From the NCBI RefSeq assembly GCF_025215075.1, contig NZ_JAOBTH010000022.1:62001-126000 (forward strand): a DNA stretch of 64,000 nt, given 5' to 3'. The translations under genes were made by a program, and so were the position numbers. The DNA comes from Tenacibaculum haliotis. GTDB taxonomy: Bacteria; Bacteroidota; Bacteroidia; Flavobacteriales; Flavobacteriaceae. This document shows, one piece after another, positions 33,962 through 42,942 of this stretch (the first letter of the stretch is position 1; every line of letters starts with the position of its first letter). The notes beneath the pieces are model-generated. The model was not told where the DNA came from. It did not search any database and worked only from the letters and a program-made list of their open reading frames with translations.

Positions 33962-34864
33962 TTATTTTTTAACGAAAGATTCAATCGTTTTATCTATTTG
34001 TTGTTGCTCGGTTATTTGGTCTGAAAATAAGTGTTTGTATAATGGTTTGTTCTGTACTTTTTTCTCTAGAGAAAGATTGGTGTTTCTTCCATAAACTTCA
34101 TCCCATTTACTCCTAACTAATAGCCATTTGTTGGTGTTTTTTTTCCACCAATCTTGCGATGCTTTACATTTACTATCAGCTACTTTAACATAAGTGTTGT
34201 AGCCTTTTTCATGTGCTAATACAATATCTTTAGTGTCTGCTTTTCTAATTATTTTCTTGTTATCTTGATCGTGTACCCAACCATAGCTTGTAATTTCATG
34301 ACGATTTCCTCTTTCGGTTACATTATAATCACTTCTTTTAGTGTATTCTCTACGAGGTAAAGGCGCATCAGTAGTATTTTCCCAGTAACTTTTTCCATCT
34401 ACATGTACCCAAGTTCCTGAGCCTTCGTAACGCGGACTATCATCAACCTGATATACTTTTTGTGTCCATTGTTTTTTTACATCAGCTTTAGTTTTTTTCT
34501 CAAATAGCCAGTTATTATCTCCATTAAACATATAAAAGTTTTGATTTTGATAAGCCCAGTCTTGTCGCCAATGTTTTACAATATGTGGCTTTGCAGGATT
34601 ACCTACTTGCAGTAAATGTTGAATTGATATGTTGTTTTTACCATCTTCGATTAATTGTGCCCATTCTAAACCTTTTGCAATTTTTGTTTTTGAAGGCTTG
34701 TATAAAGAATCTTTACTATTATTAAAAGTTTCCGCAAAATTAAAAGTCACTTCAAAACAACCGCACATTTTTTTTATTGCTTCTTTGTCTTTTGCTTTTT
34801 TACTTTGAGCATTTATTGTTAAAGCAGTTAATAATAGCATGCTTCCTAATAATACTTTTTTCAT
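33962..34864 (-). CDS. DUF6607 exported protein
   Basis: A 300-residue protein with a signal peptide ending INAQ (about 20 residues). The mature protein matches what I recall as DUF6607: 'KMCGCFEVTFNFAETF', 'KPHIVKHWRQDWAYQNQNFYMFNGDNNWLFE', 'YEGSGTWVHVDGKSYWENTTDAPLPRREYTKRSDYNVTERGNRHEI' and 'WLLVRSKWDEVYGR'. It is rich in Trp, His and Tyr, consistent with haem or metal handling, but no function is established. It is the first gene of the minus-strand operon and divergent from the TonB receptor across 100 bases. Confidence 0.82.
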   Translation of the reverse strand: MKKVLLGSMLLLTALTINAQSKKAKDKEAIKKMCGCFEVTFNFAETFNNSKDSLYKPSKTKIAKGLEWAQLIEDGKNNISIQHLLQVGNPAKPHIVKHWRQDWAYQNQNFYMFNGDNNWLFEKKTKADVKKQWTQKVYQVDDSPRYEGSGTWVHVDGKSYWENTTDAPLPRREYTKRSDYNVTERGNRHEITSYGWVHDQDNKKIIRKADTKDIVLAHEKGYNTYVKVADSKCKASQDWWKKNTNKWLLVRSKWDEVYGRNTNLSLEKKVQNKPLYKHLFSDQITEQQQIDKTIESFVKK

Positions 34865-34922
34865 TTTATGATTTATTTTTAGTTGAATTAATTTTTTGAC
34901 AAAAATATAAATTTTATTTAGA

Positions 34923-34948
34923 TTGATTTAAAATAAACAATATATTTG
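34923..34948 (+). promoter_or_regulatory. Candidate promoter of the TonB receptor-hmuY operon
   Basis: TATATTTG (34941-34948) lies 16 bases before the receptor ATG. The nearest TTG (34923-34925) leaves a short 15-base spacer. A minus-strand TATTTTTG (34900-34907) could serve the divergent DUF6607 gene, also without a clear -33 element. No Fur box is obvious. Confidence 0.45.
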
Positions 34949-34964
34949 TCGAAAATTATTAAGA

Positions 34965-37019
34965 ATGTTTCTAAATAGAAAAATAATAGGTTTTTTAACT
35001 TTTATAAGTTTAACTGTTTTTTCGCAAGAAAAAACAGTTAAAAATAACGAGGCTCTAGAAATAAATGAGTTAGAAGAGGTAATTGTTACAGCAACAAGAA
35101 CTAAACGACAGTTATCATCAATACCAATGCCTGTTACGCTAATATCTAAAGAACAGCTTGTGAAATCGGGTGCAATACGTTTAAAAGATATTTTGTTAGA
35201 ACAAACAGGAATCGCTTTAGTTTCTGACTTTGGAGGCTCAGAAGGAGTCCAATTACAAGGTGTTGCGGCAGATTATACTTTAATTTTAATTGATGGTGTT
35301 CCGATTGTAGGAAGAACCTCTGGAAACATCGATTTAAATAGATTAACGGTTAATAATATAAAACAGATTGAAATTGTTAAAGGACCATCTTCTTCTTTGT
35401 ATGGATCTGAAGCAATAGGTGGTGTAATTAATATAATTACCGAGCAGCCTAAAAATGATAAAGTAGAAGGTTCTGTTGGTTATTTAATAAAAGGAGGTGC
35501 TACTAACGAATTAGATATAAATACAAACGTTCAGTGGAAAAGAAAGGGGTTTGGTGTGGTTTCAGGAATAAATTTAAACTCCAGTAATGGTTTTGATTTA
35601 TCACCTGAAACTGCTCCAAAAACAACCGAAGCACATCAAAATTTTACAGGAGATTTAAAGTTAAGTTACGATTTTTCTAATCTACTAAAAGTTAGTGTAG
35701 CGAATCGATTTTATCAACAAAATCAACATAAAAATAAACAAACCGATTGGAATGTTAATGCTACAATTAATCATGAAATAAGCGATAAATGGCAGTTAGA
35801 TTATAATTTTTATACCACAAAGTATAAGGCAGAAAGTGTATTTAGTAATGATGAAACATTGTATAAACAAACTTTGTTACGACCAGAAATCAAATCGACA
35901 AATAAGTTTAATGACGGAATTTTGATTTTAGGAGTAGGGGTTAATTTTGACGCTTTAGAAAGAACTGAATTTAAAGGCACTAAAAAATACGATACACCTT
36001 ATGTTTTTGGACAGTTTGATTTTAATCCTACCCCAAATTTAAATGTAATTATAGGTACTCGATTTGAAAATAGTAATCAATATAAATCAGCATTTACACC
36101 AAAAATATCATCAAGCTATAAAATTAACAATTGGCTTACTACAAAAGCATCGGTAGGTTACGGATTTAAAGCACCTGATTTTAGGCAGCTATATTTTAAT
36201 TTTAGAAATTCCGCAAGCGGATATGTGGTTTTAGGAACCCAAACATTACACAATTTGTATGGTAATTTACCAGAAATACAATCCATAGAAAAAGAATTAA
36301 AACCAGAAAGTTCTATTGGGTATAACTTCGGATTTGAATTAAAACCAGCAGCAGGATTAAAAGTAAATATCAACCTGTTTAGAAATGATATTAAAGACTT
36401 GATAGATACTTTTGATACGCAATTAAATGCCTCAGATATAGGGTTGCCCGCTGGAACACGTATTTTTTCTTACAGAAACATCAATAAAGTATATACGCAA
36501 GGGGTGGAGCTAGAGGCGAATTATAAACTATCCTCTAATTTTAACATCTTAGGAGGGTATCAATTTTTGGATACGGGCGATAAATCGCAAGAAGATTTAA
36601 TAAAGTCAGGCAAGGTTTTTTACAGAAGAACACCATTATCTTCATCAGAAAAAATGACAATTTCAAATTATTACGGATTACCAAACAGGTCTAAACACAT
36701 GGCAAACTTTAAAGTTTTTTATGAAAACTATCAATATGATTTTTCTGCAAATGTTAGGGCAGTGTACCGAAGTAAATATGCTTTGTTTGATACAAATAAC
36801 AGTCAAGGAATTATTGATGAGTATGACGATTTTGTAGCAGGAAATATGCAAGTAAATATTGCCATTCAAAAAACATTTTTTGATTTAATGAACCTTCAAC
36901 TTGGTGTTGATAATATTTTCGATGAAAAAGGAACCGAAAATAAAAACACCTTCAAAAATAACGATAGTGTTTTACGTTTAGGAAGCACTTATTATGGTAG
37001 AATCCAATTTAATTTTTAA
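34965..37019 (+). CDS. TonB-dependent outer-membrane receptor (haem/iron type)
   Basis: A 684-residue TonB-dependent transporter. After a signal peptide (ends near 20, FSQ) comes a TonB-box-like 'LEEVIVTATRTKRQLSSIPMPVTLISKEQL', a plug domain ('VQLQGVAADYTLILIDGVPIVGR', 'VKGPSSSLYGSEAIGGVINIIT') and a beta-barrel ending in Phe ('RIQFNF'), the outer-membrane sorting signal. It belongs to the BtuB/HmuR-like group. hmuY follows after 18 bases, so haem or haem-protein import is the most likely role; a siderophore substrate is possible. Energy comes from TonB-ExbBD, not in the window. Confidence 0.92.
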   Translation: MFLNRKIIGFLTFISLTVFSQEKTVKNNEALEINELEEVIVTATRTKRQLSSIPMPVTLISKEQLVKSGAIRLKDILLEQTGIALVSDFGGSEGVQLQGVAADYTLILIDGVPIVGRTSGNIDLNRLTVNNIKQIEIVKGPSSSLYGSEAIGGVINIITEQPKNDKVEGSVGYLIKGGATNELDINTNVQWKRKGFGVVSGINLNSSNGFDLSPETAPKTTEAHQNFTGDLKLSYDFSNLLKVSVANRFYQQNQHKNKQTDWNVNATINHEISDKWQLDYNFYTTKYKAESVFSNDETLYKQTLLRPEIKSTNKFNDGILILGVGVNFDALERTEFKGTKKYDTPYVFGQFDFNPTPNLNVIIGTRFENSNQYKSAFTPKISSSYKINNWLTTKASVGYGFKAPDFRQLYFNFRNSASGYVVLGTQTLHNLYGNLPEIQSIEKELKPESSIGYNFGFELKPAAGLKVNINLFRNDIKDLIDTFDTQLNASDIGLPAGTRIFSYRNINKVYTQGVELEANYKLSSNFNILGGYQFLDTGDKSQEDLIKSGKVFYRRTPLSSSEKMTISNYYGLPNRSKHMANFKVFYENYQYDFSANVRAVYRSKYALFDTNNSQGIIDEYDDFVAGNMQVNIAIQKTFFDLMNLQLGVDNIFDEKGTENKNTFKNNDSVLRLGSTYYGRIQFNF

Positions 37020-37037
37020 TATATAAATCAATAAAAA

Positions 37038-37670
37038 ATGAGAATTTTAAAGTCAATTTTAATCGTTGCAATGTTAAGTTTTGTAGCTGTATCATGCAGT
37101 GAAAATAACGATATAGTACCAGATGAAGTTTCTACAAAGCAAGTGGTTAATTTACATGCAAAAGAAACAACAGATCGATCTGTACATCCAGCAGTAACAT
37201 CAGGTGAGTTTGTTAAATTCAGTTTTAGTACGGGTGCAGTAACAACAGGTGATAATTGGGATATTGCATTTAGAGGAACTACTATTTTGGTTAATGGTGG
37301 TGTTGCTACAGGAATTACAAATGAGCCTGAAAGAAAAAAAGATGCAGCTTTAGTATTAGTAGAGAGTGTATTTTCAGATGTTAAAACAGCACCTTTAGAT
37401 AACGCGTTTAAACAAGATGCTGTTGATGCATTAGCATTACCTAAAACCACATGGTATTCTTATGATAGAACTGATCATAGTATAGACCCTGTGGCTGGAA
37501 AAATTATAGTCGTAAAAACAAATGACGGACATTATGCTAAAATGGAAATTATAAGTTATTATAAAGATATGGATAGTTCAAATTCTGCAGACCCTGTAAA
37601 TTCAGGCGCACAATATTATACATTTAATTACGTGTATAACCCTAGTTCTGGAGATAAAAATCTTCAGTAA
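37038..37670 (+). CDS. hmuY: HmuY-family haem-binding lipoprotein
   Basis: A 210-residue lipoprotein (lipobox Cys20 in 'VAVSCSEN'). The mature part is HmuY-like: 'FVKFSFSTGAVTTGDNWDIAFRGTTILVNGG', 'TTWYSYDRTDHSIDPVAGKIIVVKTNDGHYAKMEIISYYKD' and 'YYTFNYVYNP'. In Porphyromonas gingivalis HmuY takes haem from host haem proteins and hands it to the TonB receptor HmuR, using two His ligands. Which residues would bind haem here is uncertain; a His is present in 'RTDHSID' and another in 'NDGHYAK'. It shares a transcript with the receptor and ends at a terminator. Confidence 0.92.
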   Translation: MRILKSILIVAMLSFVAVSCSENNDIVPDEVSTKQVVNLHAKETTDRSVHPAVTSGEFVKFSFSTGAVTTGDNWDIAFRGTTILVNGGVATGITNEPERKKDAALVLVESVFSDVKTAPLDNAFKQDAVDALALPKTTWYSYDRTDHSIDPVAGKIIVVKTNDGHYAKMEIISYYKDMDSSNSADPVNSGAQYYTFNYVYNPSSGDKNLQ

Positions 37671-37701
37671 TTGTTAATTATTTTGTTAGTTTTTGTTAAT
37701 G

Positions 37702-37737
37702 AAAAGCTGTTCTGGTTATTAATCAGGCAGCTTTTTT
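37702..37737 (+). terminator. Terminator of the receptor-hmuY operon
   Basis: An AAAAGCTG...CAGCTTTT stem with an interrupted inner stem (CTGG/TCAG) followed by a T-run, about 30 bases after the hmuY stop. Confidence 0.75.
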
Positions 37738-37781
37738 ATTGGTTTAATATGTGTTCGATATAAAAATTTTGATTTTTAAAT

Positions 37782-37825
37782 TGTCACTTCGAGTAATTTT
37801 AGATAGAAAATTGTATCGAGAAGTA
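37782..37825. repeat. REP-like palindromic element
   Basis: CACTTCGAG ... ATCGAGAAGT flank an inner AATTTT-AGATAG-AAAATT stem. This resembles the dispersed GTCACTTCGAG...TCGAGAAGT repeats that I recall from Flavobacteriaceae genomes. A decayed fragment (CACTTGAATCGACAGCTTTTCT) follows at about 37880-37901. The remainder of 37671-37914 holds nothing else I can identify. Confidence 0.5.
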
Positions 37826-37914
37826 TAATAAAAAAAACAAAAATGTTGTTTTCTATAATTAAATTCTTGCTTAATTTCACTTGAATCGACAGCTTTTCTT
37901 ATACCGAACTTATA

Positions 37915-40704
37915 TTAATTTAGTTTCTCTTGTAAATACTTAGCGGTATAAGACGCTTTATTTTTAATTAACTCTTCAGGAGTTCCTGTAAAAATTAAAT
38001 TACCTCCATTTTTACCACCTTCTAAACCAAGATCAATAATATAATCGGCACATTTTATTAACTCAATATTATGTTCAATTACAATAATCGAATGTCCTTT
38101 TTCGATTAAAGCATTAAACGATGCTAATAGTTTTTTAATATCATGAAAATGCAATCCGGTTGTAGGTTCATCAAAAATAAATAAGGCTTTGTCTTTAGTG
38201 TTTCCTTTTATTAAGAAAGAAGCTAGTTTAATACGTTGTGCTTCTCCACCAGATAAGGTTGATGATGATTGCCCTAATTGTACATAGCCTAAACCAACAT
38301 CTTGCAAAGGTTTTAGTTTTTTAGCGATTTTAGGTTGTTCGTGTTCCGAGAAAAAAGCAACAGCATCATCAATAGTTGAGTTTAAAATGTCATCGATAGA
38401 TTTTCCTCCGAAAGTAACTTCTAGCACTTCTTTTTTAAAGCGTTTACCGTTACAAGTATCACATTGTAAATGTACATCGGCCATAAATTGCATTTCAATC
38501 GTAACTTCGCCTTCGCCTTTACAAACCTCGCAACGACCACCTTCTACATTAAAAGAAAAATGTTTTGGTTGATAGTTTCTTATGTTAGATAGTTTCTGGT
38601 CTGATAATAATTTACGAATATCATCGTAAGCTTTTATATAAGTAACAGGGTTTGATCTTGATGAGCGACCAATCGGATTTTGATCAATAAATTCGATATT
38701 TTTTATTGTATCAAAACTTCCGGTTATGTTGGTGTATTGGCCAACTTTATCTCCATATCCGTTTAGTTTTTTCTGCATTGCAGGATATAAAATTTTCTTA
38801 ACCAACGTACTTTTCCCACTACCAGAAACACCTGTAATTACCGTTAAGTTATTTAAAGGAAAAGAAACATCTATATTTTTAAGATTGTTTTCTCGTGCAC
38901 CAATAATATTAATGGTGTTTTTAGATGTTCTGCGAGAAGTTGGAATATCAATTTTTAATTCTTCGGATAAATATTTAGCCGTTAACGAATCTGATTTCAT
39001 AATAGCATCAAAAGTACCTTCGGCAACTACGTGTCCGCCATAAGTACCTGCTTCAGGGCCGATATCAATAATATAATCAGCTTCTTTCATAATATCTTCA
39101 TCATGTTCAACCACAATAACGGTATTCCCTAAATCACGTAAATCTTTAAGAACCTCAATAAGTCTTTCTGTATCTTTTGGATGTAAACCAATACTTGGTT
39201 CATCTAAAATATACATAGATCCTACGAGCGAACTACCTAAAGAAGTGGCTAAGTTTATACGTTGACTTTCACCACCTGAAAGTGTGTTAGAAGTACGATT
39301 TAAGGTTAAATATTTTAAGCCAACATCAGTTAAAAAAAGCAAACGATTATTAATTTCTGTAAGCAATCTTTTCGCAATATTTTTGTCGTTTTCATTTAAG
39401 TTTATGTTCTTAAAAAAAACAGCCAATTCATCTAAAGGAAGTGTAACTAAGTCAGAAATTATTTTATCGTGTACTTTTACGTAGTTGGCTTCTTTACGCA
39501 ATCTTTTACCGTTACAATCGGTACAGGTTGTTTTTCCGCGATAGCGAGAAAGCATTACTCTGTTTTGAATTTTATAACTTTTTTCTTCTAATTTTTTAAA
39601 TAAATCATGTATTCCTTCAAATTTATTTGTTCCGTTCCAAATAAGCTCTTTTTGTGCTTCAGAAAGTTCAAACCAAGGTTTATGAATAGGAATTTCAAAA
39701 GTTTCAGCGTTAAGAATTAGTTCTTCTTTGTATATTCTGTAGGCATCAGTTTTAAAAGGGAAAATAGCATCTTCAAAGATTGATAATCCTGTATTCGGAA
39801 TCACTAAATCTTCATCAATTCCAATTACGCTTCCATAACCTTCACAAGTTGGGCAAGCTCCGTATGGATTGTTAAAGCTAAATAAATGTGTGTTCGGTTC
39901 TAAAAAAGAAATACCGTCTAACTCAAATTTATTACTAAATTCAGTAACAGTATTGGTATTTAAGTTTTCTATTAAACAGAATCCCTTTCCTTCAAAAAAA
40001 GCAGTTTGAATAGCATCACCTAAACGATTGTAAAAATCTTCTTCGTGTTTTAAAACAATTCGATCAACCACTAAAAATAAAGCTTCATCATTATAATCTT
40101 CAATAGGAAAATCATCAATTCTTAAAACAGTATCATTATATTTTAATCGCGCGTAACCTTGTTGCGTTAATACTTGTAAAACAGTTTTTAAATCTCTGTT
40201 TTCATTAAGGGTAATTGGCGCTAATAATAAAAGTTTGGTGCGTTCTTCGAAATTTTTAACAAAAGTAAGTACATCAGAAACGGTATGTTTTTTTACTTCA
40301 TTACCAGATATTGGCGAAATGGTTTTACCTATACGAGCATATAATAGTTTTATATAATCGTAGATTTCGGTTGAGGTACCTACAGTTGATCTTGGATTTG
40401 TTGAGTTTACCTTTTGTTCGATCGCAATTGCCGGAGCAATTCCTTTTATATAGTCTACTTTAGGTTTGTGTAATTTTCCTAAAAACTGACGTGCGTATGA
40501 AGATAAACTTTCTACATAACGACGCTGTCCTTCGGCATACAAAGTATCAAAAGCTAAAGAAGATTTTCCAGAACCAGAAAGGCCTGTTATTACAACTAAT
40601 TTATTTCGAGGAATAACAACATCAATATTTTTTAAATTGTGCAGTTTTGCCCCTTTTATAATAATGTTTTCCTTAGGATTAATGGTAGAAATATCTGTCT
40701 TCAT
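37915..40704 (-). CDS. uvrA: Excinuclease ABC subunit A
   Basis: A 929-residue UvrA. It has two ABC ATPase modules, each with a Walker A ('[22 protein letters not shown]' near 42 and '[18 protein letters not shown]' near 625), signature motifs 'LSGGESQRI' and 'LSGGEAQRI', and Walker B '[11 protein letters not shown]' and '[11 protein letters not shown]'. Zinc-finger CxxC pairs are present ('CPTCEGYG', 'CTDCNGKR', 'CEVCKGEG', 'CDTCNGKR'). It scans DNA for bulky damage and loads UvrB in nucleotide excision repair. It is a single gene, divergent from the sigma factor gene. Confidence 0.96.
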   Translation of the reverse strand: MKTDISTINPKENIIIKGAKLHNLKNIDVVIPRNKLVVITGLSGSGKSSLAFDTLYAEGQRRYVESLSSYARQFLGKLHKPKVDYIKGIAPAIAIEQKVNSTNPRSTVGTSTEIYDYIKLLYARIGKTISPISGNEVKKHTVSDVLTFVKNFEERTKLLLLAPITLNENRDLKTVLQVLTQQGYARLKYNDTVLRIDDFPIEDYNDEALFLVVDRIVLKHEEDFYNRLGDAIQTAFFEGKGFCLIENLNTNTVTEFSNKFELDGISFLEPNTHLFSFNNPYGACPTCEGYGSVIGIDEDLVIPNTGLSIFEDAIFPFKTDAYRIYKEELILNAETFEIPIHKPWFELSEAQKELIWNGTNKFEGIHDLFKKLEEKSYKIQNRVMLSRYRGKTTCTDCNGKRLRKEANYVKVHDKIISDLVTLPLDELAVFFKNINLNENDKNIAKRLLTEINNRLLFLTDVGLKYLTLNRTSNTLSGGESQRINLATSLGSSLVGSMYILDEPSIGLHPKDTERLIEVLKDLRDLGNTVIVVEHDEDIMKEADYIIDIGPEAGTYGGHVVAEGTFDAIMKSDSLTAKYLSEELKIDIPTSRRTSKNTINIIGARENNLKNIDVSFPLNNLTVITGVSGSGKSTLVKKILYPAMQKKLNGYGDKVGQYTNITGSFDTIKNIEFIDQNPIGRSSRSNPVTYIKAYDDIRKLLSDQKLSNIRNYQPKHFSFNVEGGRCEVCKGEGEVTIEMQFMADVHLQCDTCNGKRFKKEVLEVTFGGKSIDDILNSTIDDAVAFFSEHEQPKIAKKLKPLQDVGLGYVQLGQSSSTLSGGEAQRIKLASFLIKGNTKDKALFIFDEPTTGLHFHDIKKLLASFNALIEKGHSIIVIEHNIELIKCADYIIDLGLEGGKNGGNLIFTGTPEELIKNKASYTAKYLQEKLN

Positions 40705-40804
40705 CTATTCAAAAAAATAAGGCATAAAAATACCATTTTTGTAAATGAAAGAAGAGAATAACCAATTAATTTTTTAAAATTTTTAGATAAAATTTATTGA
40801 ATAC

Positions 40805-40835
40805 TTGTATTTGTTAATAAAAAAAACAATATTTG
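40805..40835 (+). promoter_or_regulatory. Candidate promoter of the sigma factor gene
   Basis: TTG (40805-40807), a 20-base spacer and AATATTTG (40828-40835; one mismatch to TAnnTTTG). It implies a leader of about 100 bases before the coding region. Confidence 0.45.
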
Positions 40836-40942
40836 TAACTAGTTACTAATCAATAAATAAAAGCCTATAGCTAAATAATTACTTTTTAACGATTCACCCC
40901 TTAACGGAAGAATATTGAAAGATGTTCTTAAAAAAAGTAATT

Positions 40943-41530
40943 ATGATGCATAAAGACGTTGTAAGCGATAGCGCTTTAGTACGAGACTACATTAATGGAA
41001 AAGAATTGGCGATTGAATTACTAATTAAACGCCATCAGCAAAGATTATATAGCTTTATATATAGCAAAGTACAGAATAGAGATACTACAGAAGATATTTT
41101 TCAAGATACTTTTATTAAAGTGATAAAAACACTTAAAAAAGGACGTTACAACGAAGAAGGTAAATTTTTACCTTGGGTTATGAGGATTTCTCATAATTTA
41201 ATTATCGATTTTTTCAGGAAAAATAATAGAATGCCAACTTTTAACAATACAGAGGATTTTGATATTTTTTCTGTACTAACAGATGGTGCTTTAAATGCTG
41301 AAAATAAAATTATAAAAGAACAAATTTTAGCTGATGTTAGAGATTTGGTAGAAGAATTGCCAGAAGAACAAAAAGAAGTTTTAAAGATGCGTATTTATAA
41401 TGATATGAGTTTTAATGAAATTTCTGAGAATACAGGAGTAAGCATTAATACGGCTTTAGGGAGAATGCGATATGCTTTAATTAATTTGAGAAAAATAATT
41501 GAGAAAAATAAAATAATATTAGTAAATTAG
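40943..41530 (+). CDS. RNA polymerase sigma factor, sigma-70 family (ECF-like)
   Basis: A 195-residue sigma factor from the ATG at 40943; an upstream in-frame ATG at 40922 would add seven residues, and the later start agrees better with the usual 'M-x-H-K-D-V' opening. Region 2 has 'LLIKRHQQRLYSFIYSKVQNRDTTEDIFQDTFIKVIKTLK' and region 4 has 'LPEEQKEVLKMRIYNDMSFNEISENTGVSINTALGRMRYAL' (helix-turn-helix). It is a two-domain ECF type. No anti-sigma gene follows; instead a 47-codon ORF lies 59 bases downstream. Such stand-alone sigma factors are common in Flavobacteriaceae. Confidence 0.93.
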   Translation: MMHKDVVSDSALVRDYINGKELAIELLIKRHQQRLYSFIYSKVQNRDTTEDIFQDTFIKVIKTLKKGRYNEEGKFLPWVMRISHNLIIDFFRKNNRMPTFNNTEDFDIFSVLTDGALNAENKIIKEQILADVRDLVEELPEEQKEVLKMRIYNDMSFNEISENTGVSINTALGRMRYALINLRKIIEKNKIILVN

Positions 41531-41589
41531 ACAATATTAGTGAAATAGCATCGTTAAATACTTGATAACAAAATATATAAAGGGAATAT

Positions 41590-41733
41590 ATGATGCAAGT
41601 TTACTCAGAAAAATCTCCGGATTTTAAAATGAAACCTACACAAGAAACAATTCAATTTTTGATTAATTTTTCTAAATCGTTAAAAGTAGTTAAAACCAAA
41701 TCAAACTATCTCATTGAATTGAATTTGAATTAA
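41590..41733 (+). CDS. Small protein (47 aa) downstream of the sigma factor
   Basis: The ATG at 41590 (with a second ATG directly after) opens 47 codons ending in TAA at 41731-41733. The product runs 'MMQVYSEKSPDFKMKPTQET' then 'IQFLINFSKSLKVVKTKSNY' and ends 'LIELNLN'. It is basic, soluble and predicted to have one central helix. It lies 59 bases after the sigma factor and just before a strong terminator, so it belongs to that transcript. I recall similar short ORFs behind this sigma gene in related genomes, without a known function. Confidence 0.65.
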   Translation: MMQVYSEKSPDFKMKPTQETIQFLINFSKSLKVVKTKSNYLIELNLN

Positions 41734-41740
41734 GAGAGGA

Positions 41741-41770
41741 AAAGCTTCAACTATGGTTGAAGCTTTTTTA
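41741..41770 (+). terminator. Terminator of the sigma factor operon
   Basis: An AAAGCTTCAAC-TATG-GTTGAAGCTTT hairpin followed by a T-run, 7 bases after the 47-codon ORF. It abuts the convergent nth gene (stop at 41768) and may act on both strands. Confidence 0.9.
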
Positions 41771-42424
41771 TGCTCTTTTTTTATAGTATTCATCTAAAAC
41801 GGTTTTTCTTCCTATTGTTTTAGTAATAATATCATTATCTAAATCCCAACCACGAGCAGGAGAGTATTCTCGTCCGTACCAAATTATTTGTAAGTGAAGG
41901 TCGTTCCATATTTCTTTAGGAAATAATCGTTTTGCATCTTTTTCAGTTTGAGCTACATTTTTACCGTTCGTTAAATTCCAACGATATAATAATCGATGTA
42001 TGTGTGTATCTATTGGAAAAGCAGGAACACCGAAAGCCTGACTCATTACTACGCCAGCAGTTTTATGGCCTACAGCAGGTAATTCTTCTAAAAATTCAAA
42101 ACTCTCAGGAACCTCTCCATTATGTTTTTCGATTAATATTTTAGATAAACCATAAATTCCTTTCGATTTCATAGGTGACAAGCCGCAAGGCCTAATGATT
42201 TCTTTAATTTCTTCTACAGTCATTTTTATCATATCGTAAGGGTTATCCGCTTTAGCGAATAAAAGAGGTGTAATTTTATTTACACGAACATCAGTACATT
42301 GTGCAGACAATAAAACGGCAATAAGTAAGGTATATGGATCTTTATGATCTAAAGGAACTGGTATTTCTGGATACAATTTCTCTAATGTATCTATCACAAA
42401 TTGAACTTTGTTTGCCTTGGTCAT
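41768..42424 (-). CDS. nth: Endonuclease III-like DNA glycosylase without Fe-S cysteines
   Basis: A 218-residue protein from the ATG at 42424; the longer frame to 42523 would run into the divergent bcp gene. The HhH-GPD core is intact: 'LLIAVLLSAQCTD', hairpin 'LPAVGHKTAGVV' with catalytic K121 and D139 in 'PIDTHIHRL'. In E. coli Nth a C-terminal loop holds four Cys binding a [4Fe-4S] cluster; here 'REYSPARGWDLDNDIITKTIGRKTVLDEYY' contains none (the only Cys are 43 and 80). The enzyme should still excise oxidised pyrimidines, but the cluster is absent. It is divergent from bcp across 34 bases. Confidence 0.92.
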   Translation of the reverse strand: MTKANKVQFVIDTLEKLYPEIPVPLDHKDPYTLLIAVLLSAQCTDVRVNKITPLLFAKADNPYDMIKMTVEEIKEIIRPCGLSPMKSKGIYGLSKILIEKHNGEVPESFEFLEELPAVGHKTAGVVMSQAFGVPAFPIDTHIHRLLYRWNLTNGKNVAQTEKDAKRLFPKEIWNDLHLQIIWYGREYSPARGWDLDNDIITKTIGRKTVLDEYYKKRA

Positions 42425-42458
42425 TTTCTTTATCTTTATATCGACAAAAATACGAATT

Positions 42459-42911
42459 ATGACAACATTAAAAATAGGAGATAAAGCACCAAATTTCGAG
42501 TCTGTTGATGAAAAAGGAAACACAGTAAAACTTACAGATTATAAAGGTAAAAAGTTAGTTTTATTTTTTTATCCCAAAGCAAGTACGCCAGGTTGTACAA
42601 ATGAAGCGTGTGATTTAAGAGATAATTATCAATCTTTTTTAGCAAAAGGTTATGAAGTTTTAGGAGCTAGTGCAGATTCTGCAAAGCGCCAACAAAATTG
42701 GATTAATAAACATGAATTACCTTTTCCGTTACTAGCAGATGAAACTAAAGAAGTAATCAATGCGTTTGGTATTTGGGGCCCAAAGAAGTTTATGGGAAAA
42801 GAATATGACGGAATTCACAGAACTACTTTTGTAATTGATGAAAACGGTATTATAGAGGATGTAATTAGTAAAGTAAAAACAAAAGAACACGCTAAACAGA
42901 TTTTAGGATAA
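42459..42911 (+). CDS. bcp: Thioredoxin-dependent thiol peroxidase (Bcp/PrxQ)
   Basis: A 150-residue peroxiredoxin from the ATG at 42459. The peroxidatic Cys46 is in 'STPGCTNEAC' and the resolving Cys51 lies five residues on, the PrxQ/Bcp arrangement; 'FFYPKASTPGCT' and 'GIHRTTFVIDENG' are family blocks. It reduces hydroperoxides using thioredoxin. It is divergent from nth, so an oxidative-damage repair enzyme and a peroxide scavenger share a 34-base intergenic region and may be co-regulated. Confidence 0.95.
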   Translation: MTTLKIGDKAPNFESVDEKGNTVKLTDYKGKKLVLFFYPKASTPGCTNEACDLRDNYQSFLAKGYEVLGASADSAKRQQNWINKHELPFPLLADETKEVINAFGIWGPKKFMGKEYDGIHRTTFVIDENGIIEDVISKVKTKEHAKQILG

Positions 42912-42912
42912 C

Positions 42913-42942
42913 AAAAAACCGAGCTTAAAGCTCGGTTTTTTT
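42913..42942. terminator. Bidirectional terminator, bcp and hydroxylase gene
   Basis: A CCGAGCTT/AAGCTCGG stem with A and T runs between convergent genes; it touches the stop codon of the minus-strand gene. Confidence 0.9.

Noticed and set aside
34865..34964. Fur-type operator between the divergent haem operons
   Set aside because: The region is very A/T rich and gives weak partial matches only; no convincing 19-bp Fur dyad was seen.
37028..37450. 140-codon ORF antisense to hmuY
   Set aside because: It lies entirely over hmuY and has an unnatural Ser/Thr/Val-rich composition typical of shadow frames.
42425..42523. 33-residue N-terminal extension of the endonuclease III frame
   Set aside because: It would overlap the divergent bcp coding region and has no homology; the ATG at 42424 fits the family.
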